From: Ignavibacteriales bacterium
Lineage (GTDB): Bacteria; Bacteroidota; Ignavibacteria; Ignavibacteriales; Ignavibacteriaceae
Assembly (NCBI GenBank): GCA_027349615.1
Contig: DAIEML010000135.1
Span: 1-6,473, forward strand
Reading direction: 5' to 3'
DNA length: 6,473 nucleotides
The position numbers and the translations under genes are program-made. A model generated the notes under the pieces. It worked only from the letters and a program-made list of their open reading frames with translations, was not told the DNA's origin and did not search any database. Shown one piece after another: positions 5,176 through 6,473 of the stretch. The stretch's first letter is position 1; the number at the start of each line of letters is the position of its first letter.

Positions 5176-5937
5176 TTATTCTTTTGAATTTAATTCTAAG
5201 ACTTGTTTCAACCAAAAGGGGCGGTCAGTAGTAATTCCATCAACACCAAGAGTAATAAATTTTTTTGCTTCTTCAGGATTGTTAATGGTCCAGACAAATA
5301 ATTTTAATCCGGCATTTCTAACTTTTTCCACAAAATTATTGTCGATTAATTTGTTCCCTCTAATGTTCAAGCCATCAAGTCTATTCTCTTTAATTTCTTT
5401 AATCATTTGATCAGAGTTTAATTTCCAAAACCAAAACTTTTTATGCTCAATATTTCTAAGCCAGTACATTTCGTATTGAGGAAGGATTTTTTTCAATTTA
5501 GAAATTATTTCTAAATTAAAACAAATAAATTTTATTTGGTCTGTTTTTGAAGTTGAGTACTGCAATATTTTTGGAATTTCCGGTAGTATTTCTTGTCCGC
5601 ATTTTATTTCTATAAAGATTTTTTTACCTGCCGGAATTGTCTGCAGAACTTGTTCAAGAGATGGTATTTTTTCGTCAACCCACTGTTCACCCTTAAATTT
5701 ACCTACATCTATCTTTTTAAGTTCATCAAAAGATTCAGATTTTATTTTTTTGTATCTATCACCGGTTCTACTAGTATTGCTATCATGAATAACCGCAATT
5801 TTATTATCACCCGTTAAATGAACATCAATCTCAATAGCATCAGCATTTCTATTCCATGCAAGATTAATAGAAGCTAGTGTATTTTCAGGTGCTTCATAGG
5901 ACTCACCTCGATGTGCTATTATTAAAGTTTTATTCAT
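5176..5937 (-). CDS. Glycerophosphodiester phosphodiesterase, cytoplasmic (UgpQ/GlpQ family)
   Basis: The 253-residue protein is a complete GDPD-family TIM barrel that hydrolyses glycerophosphodiesters from phospholipid turnover to sn-glycerol 3-phosphate and an alcohol. The catalytic His9 is in A-H-R-G (8-11), with P-E-N-T (17-20), metal ligands Glu36 and Asp38 in E-I-D-V-H-L-T (36-42), the second catalytic His51 in I-H-D (50-52), Glu110 and Lys112 in I-E-I-K, and the C-terminal V-W-T-I-N and G-V-D-G-I-T-T-D-R-P motifs. There is no signal peptide or lipobox, so it resembles cytoplasmic UgpQ more than periplasmic GlpQ. The length is normal. No clear Shine-Dalgarno precedes the ATG at 5937-5935; an A-rich stretch does. 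It has no obvious functional link to the convergent operon. Confidence 0.93.
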   Translation of the reverse strand: MNKTLIIAHRGESYEAPENTLASINLAWNRNADAIEIDVHLTGDNKIAVIHDSNTSRTGDRYKKIKSESFDELKKIDVGKFKGEQWVDEKIPSLEQVLQTIPAGKKIFIEIKCGQEILPEIPKILQYSTSKTDQIKFICFNLEIISKLKKILPQYEMYWLRNIEHKKFWFWKLNSDQMIKEIKENRLDGLNIRGNKLIDNNFVEKVRNAGLKLFVWTINNPEEAKKFITLGVDGITTDRPFWLKQVLELNSKE

Positions 5938-5962
5938 TTATTAAATTTTAATTCTAATTTAT

Positions 5963-5970
5963 CAAACATA
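5963..5970 (-). promoter_or_regulatory. Candidate -7 box for the phosphodiesterase gene
   Basis: On the minus strand 5970-5963 reads TATGTTTG, a full match to the Bacteroidota TAnnTTTG box, about 26 bases before the start codon, giving a short leader. No TTG is seen at the expected distance upstream, so the support is one box and its position. Confidence 0.33.
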
Positions 5971-6082
5971 AACAAAAATCCTTCATCATATTATATATAG
6001 ATAAATTGTCACTCATTTAGGAATTTTTTTTTATAAAGTATACCGAAATGTATAATCAATTATTTCAGAAAAAAAGTTTCAA

Positions 6083-6106
6083 CTTGTATTATTAATAATT
6101 TACAAG
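6083..6106. repeat. Nested inverted repeat
   Basis: Outer arms CTTGTA (6083-6088) and TACAAG (6101-6106) enclose the ten-base palindrome TTATTAATAA (6089-6098) and a two-base TT bulge. CTTGTA occurs again at 6117-6122. It could form a hairpin or be a protein site. It lies between the upstream region of the phosphodiesterase gene and the right-edge frame, with no evident gene attached to it. Confidence 0.4.
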
Positions 6107-6318
6107 CTGAATCAGTCTTGTAATAATCTTTATCTTTCTATAATTAACAAACAAATAATTTTCTGTTTTTATTTTTATCTATATATCTCGGAAAATAATT
6201 TTTCATATCCTAATTGATGAAAAACTTTTACAACGCTTTCTTCAAAAAGCCAAAGAGTGTTTGATTCATTTTTTCATTTTCCTTTTATGTTATTTTAATT
6301 AATAACGTATGATAATTT

Positions 6319-6336
6319 TTGAAAACGCATTTTCAA
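6319..6336. promoter_or_regulatory. Operator-like inverted repeat with central CG
   Basis: TTGAAAA (6319-6325) and TTTTCAA (6330-6336) are perfect seven-base arms around CGCA. The layout, TGAAAA then CG then TTTTCA with two extra bases in the centre, recalls operators of LacI-family repressors, but the spacing is not the classical one. It lies about 55 bases before the ATG at 6391. Confidence 0.3.
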
Positions 6337-6362
6337 CCAAAATTATTTAAATGAAAATTGAT

Positions 6363-6382
6363 TTTTGTAAAAATTTACAAAA
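6363..6382. promoter_or_regulatory. Perfect 9+9 dyad directly before the right-edge frame
   Basis: TTTTGTAAA (6363-6371) and TTTACAAAA (6374-6382) are perfect inverted arms separated by AA. The dyad ends eight bases before the ATG at 6391, a position suited to a repressor operator or a leader hairpin. The ten bases AAATTTACAA within it (6371-6380) recur as a direct repeat at 6408-6417, inside the putative coding frame. Confidence 0.42.
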
Positions 6383-6390
6383 CAAAATAA

Positions 6391-6473
6391 ATGAAAGCGT
6401 ATCGTATAAATTTACAACAACAAATTAAACAATGTGTCCATCAACATCAATATAAAAAAGATACATATATACC
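6391..6473 (+). CDS. Possible start of a gene cut by the right edge, unrecognised
   Basis: An ATG at 6391-6393 opens 27 codons without a stop up to the window end. The peptide begins M-K-A-Y-R-I-N-L-Q-Q-Q-I and continues with many Gln, Lys and His residues; I recognise no family. There is no Shine-Dalgarno, only an A-rich leader and the dyad at 6363-6382. At this base composition a 27-codon open run can arise by chance, so the call rests mainly on the start codon and the structured upstream region. Confidence 0.28.
   Translation, partial: MKAYRINLQQQIKQCVHQHQYKKDTYI

Larger units (their letters stand above)
5938..6390. other. Long AT-rich intergenic region with several dyads
   Basis: These 453 bases hold no frame that looks like an intact gene, tRNA or rRNA on either strand. 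The composition is strongly A+T with many homopolymer runs. What it holds is a candidate promoter box for the phosphodiesterase gene (5963-5970), three inverted repeats described separately (6083-6106, 6319-6336, 6363-6382), and a short minus-strand frame at 6175-6277 interrupted in a run of six A. The rest shows nothing I can name. Confidence 0.6.

Noticed and set aside
5593..5817. Plus-strand frame of 74 codons inside the phosphodiesterase gene
   Set aside because: The opposite strand encodes conserved GDPD motifs throughout. The Phe/Tyr-rich peptide is what the complement of a Lys/Glu-rich AT-rich gene produces.
5938..6390. CRISPR array, tRNA or insertion sequence in the AT-rich tail
   Set aside because: There are no regularly spaced repeats, no cloverleaf with conserved arms, and no transposase frame or terminal repeats with target duplication.
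6351..6428. Plus-strand ATG at 6351 with 25 codons
   Set aside because: Too short, no ribosome binding site, and it runs through the dyad at 6363-6382; the peptide has no recognisable features.
6400..6473. Minus-strand peptide M-Y-L-F-Y-I-D-V-D-G near the right edge, similar to the start of DUF3800 proteins
   Set aside because: It reaches a stop after 13 codons and lacks the D-E-S-G motif, so the resemblance is most likely chance.

Overview
The window is an AT-rich stretch of bacterial DNA with six complete protein genes, one gene cut by the left edge and a doubtful gene start at the right edge. Low GC, weak or A-rich ribosome binding sites, several TAnnTTTG-like promoter boxes and the gene families present (DUF4097, TPM domain, DUF4260, short monofunctional proline dehydrogenase) suggest the Bacteroidota/Ignavibacteriota side of the tree. 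This is inference from composition and families; no marker gene is present.

Layout. Positions 1-516 (+) hold the C-terminal part of a DUF4097-type beta-repeat protein, followed by a hairpin. Positions 646-1107 (+) encode a soluble TPM-domain protein, which converges on thioredoxin (1136-1471, -) with a shared bidirectional terminator between them. Upstream of thioredoxin on the same strand is a small DUF4260 membrane protein (1555-1917, -) with a perfect dyad just before its start. A 234-base divergent spacer follows. Then comes a three-gene (+) operon (2152-5152): a proline-dehydrogenase-fold flavoenzyme, a DapA-superfamily aldolase and a class V aminotransferase. A glycerophosphodiester phosphodiesterase (5176-5937, -) converges on the operon. 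The last 536 bases are mostly non-coding, very AT-rich and contain several dyads. An ATG at 6391 opens a frame that runs off the right edge.

The main point is the operon. The three enzymes match, in order, the first, the penultimate and the last dedicated steps of the route by which animal mitochondria degrade trans-4-hydroxy-L-proline (PRODH2, HOGA1, AGXT). That route runs hydroxyproline to 3-hydroxy-pyrroline-5-carboxylate, 4-hydroxyglutamate, 4-hydroxy-2-oxoglutarate, then pyruvate plus glyoxylate, and finally glycine. Residues support the reading. The dehydrogenase has Leu277 where proline-specific enzymes have the Tyr that disfavours hydroxyproline (Tyr540 in E. coli PutA). The aldolase has the HOGA1-type GSNGE motif and lacks the substrate-binding Arg of dihydrodipicolinate synthase. 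The aminotransferase closely resembles alanine-glyoxylate aminotransferase. The bacterial routes usually described for hydroxyproline go through an epimerase to 2-oxoglutarate or through the glycyl radical enzyme HypD, so a compact bacterial version of the animal pathway would be noteworthy. The two intermediate steps (pyrroline-5-carboxylate dehydrogenase and a 4-hydroxyglutamate transaminase) are not in the window and would have to come from housekeeping enzymes elsewhere.
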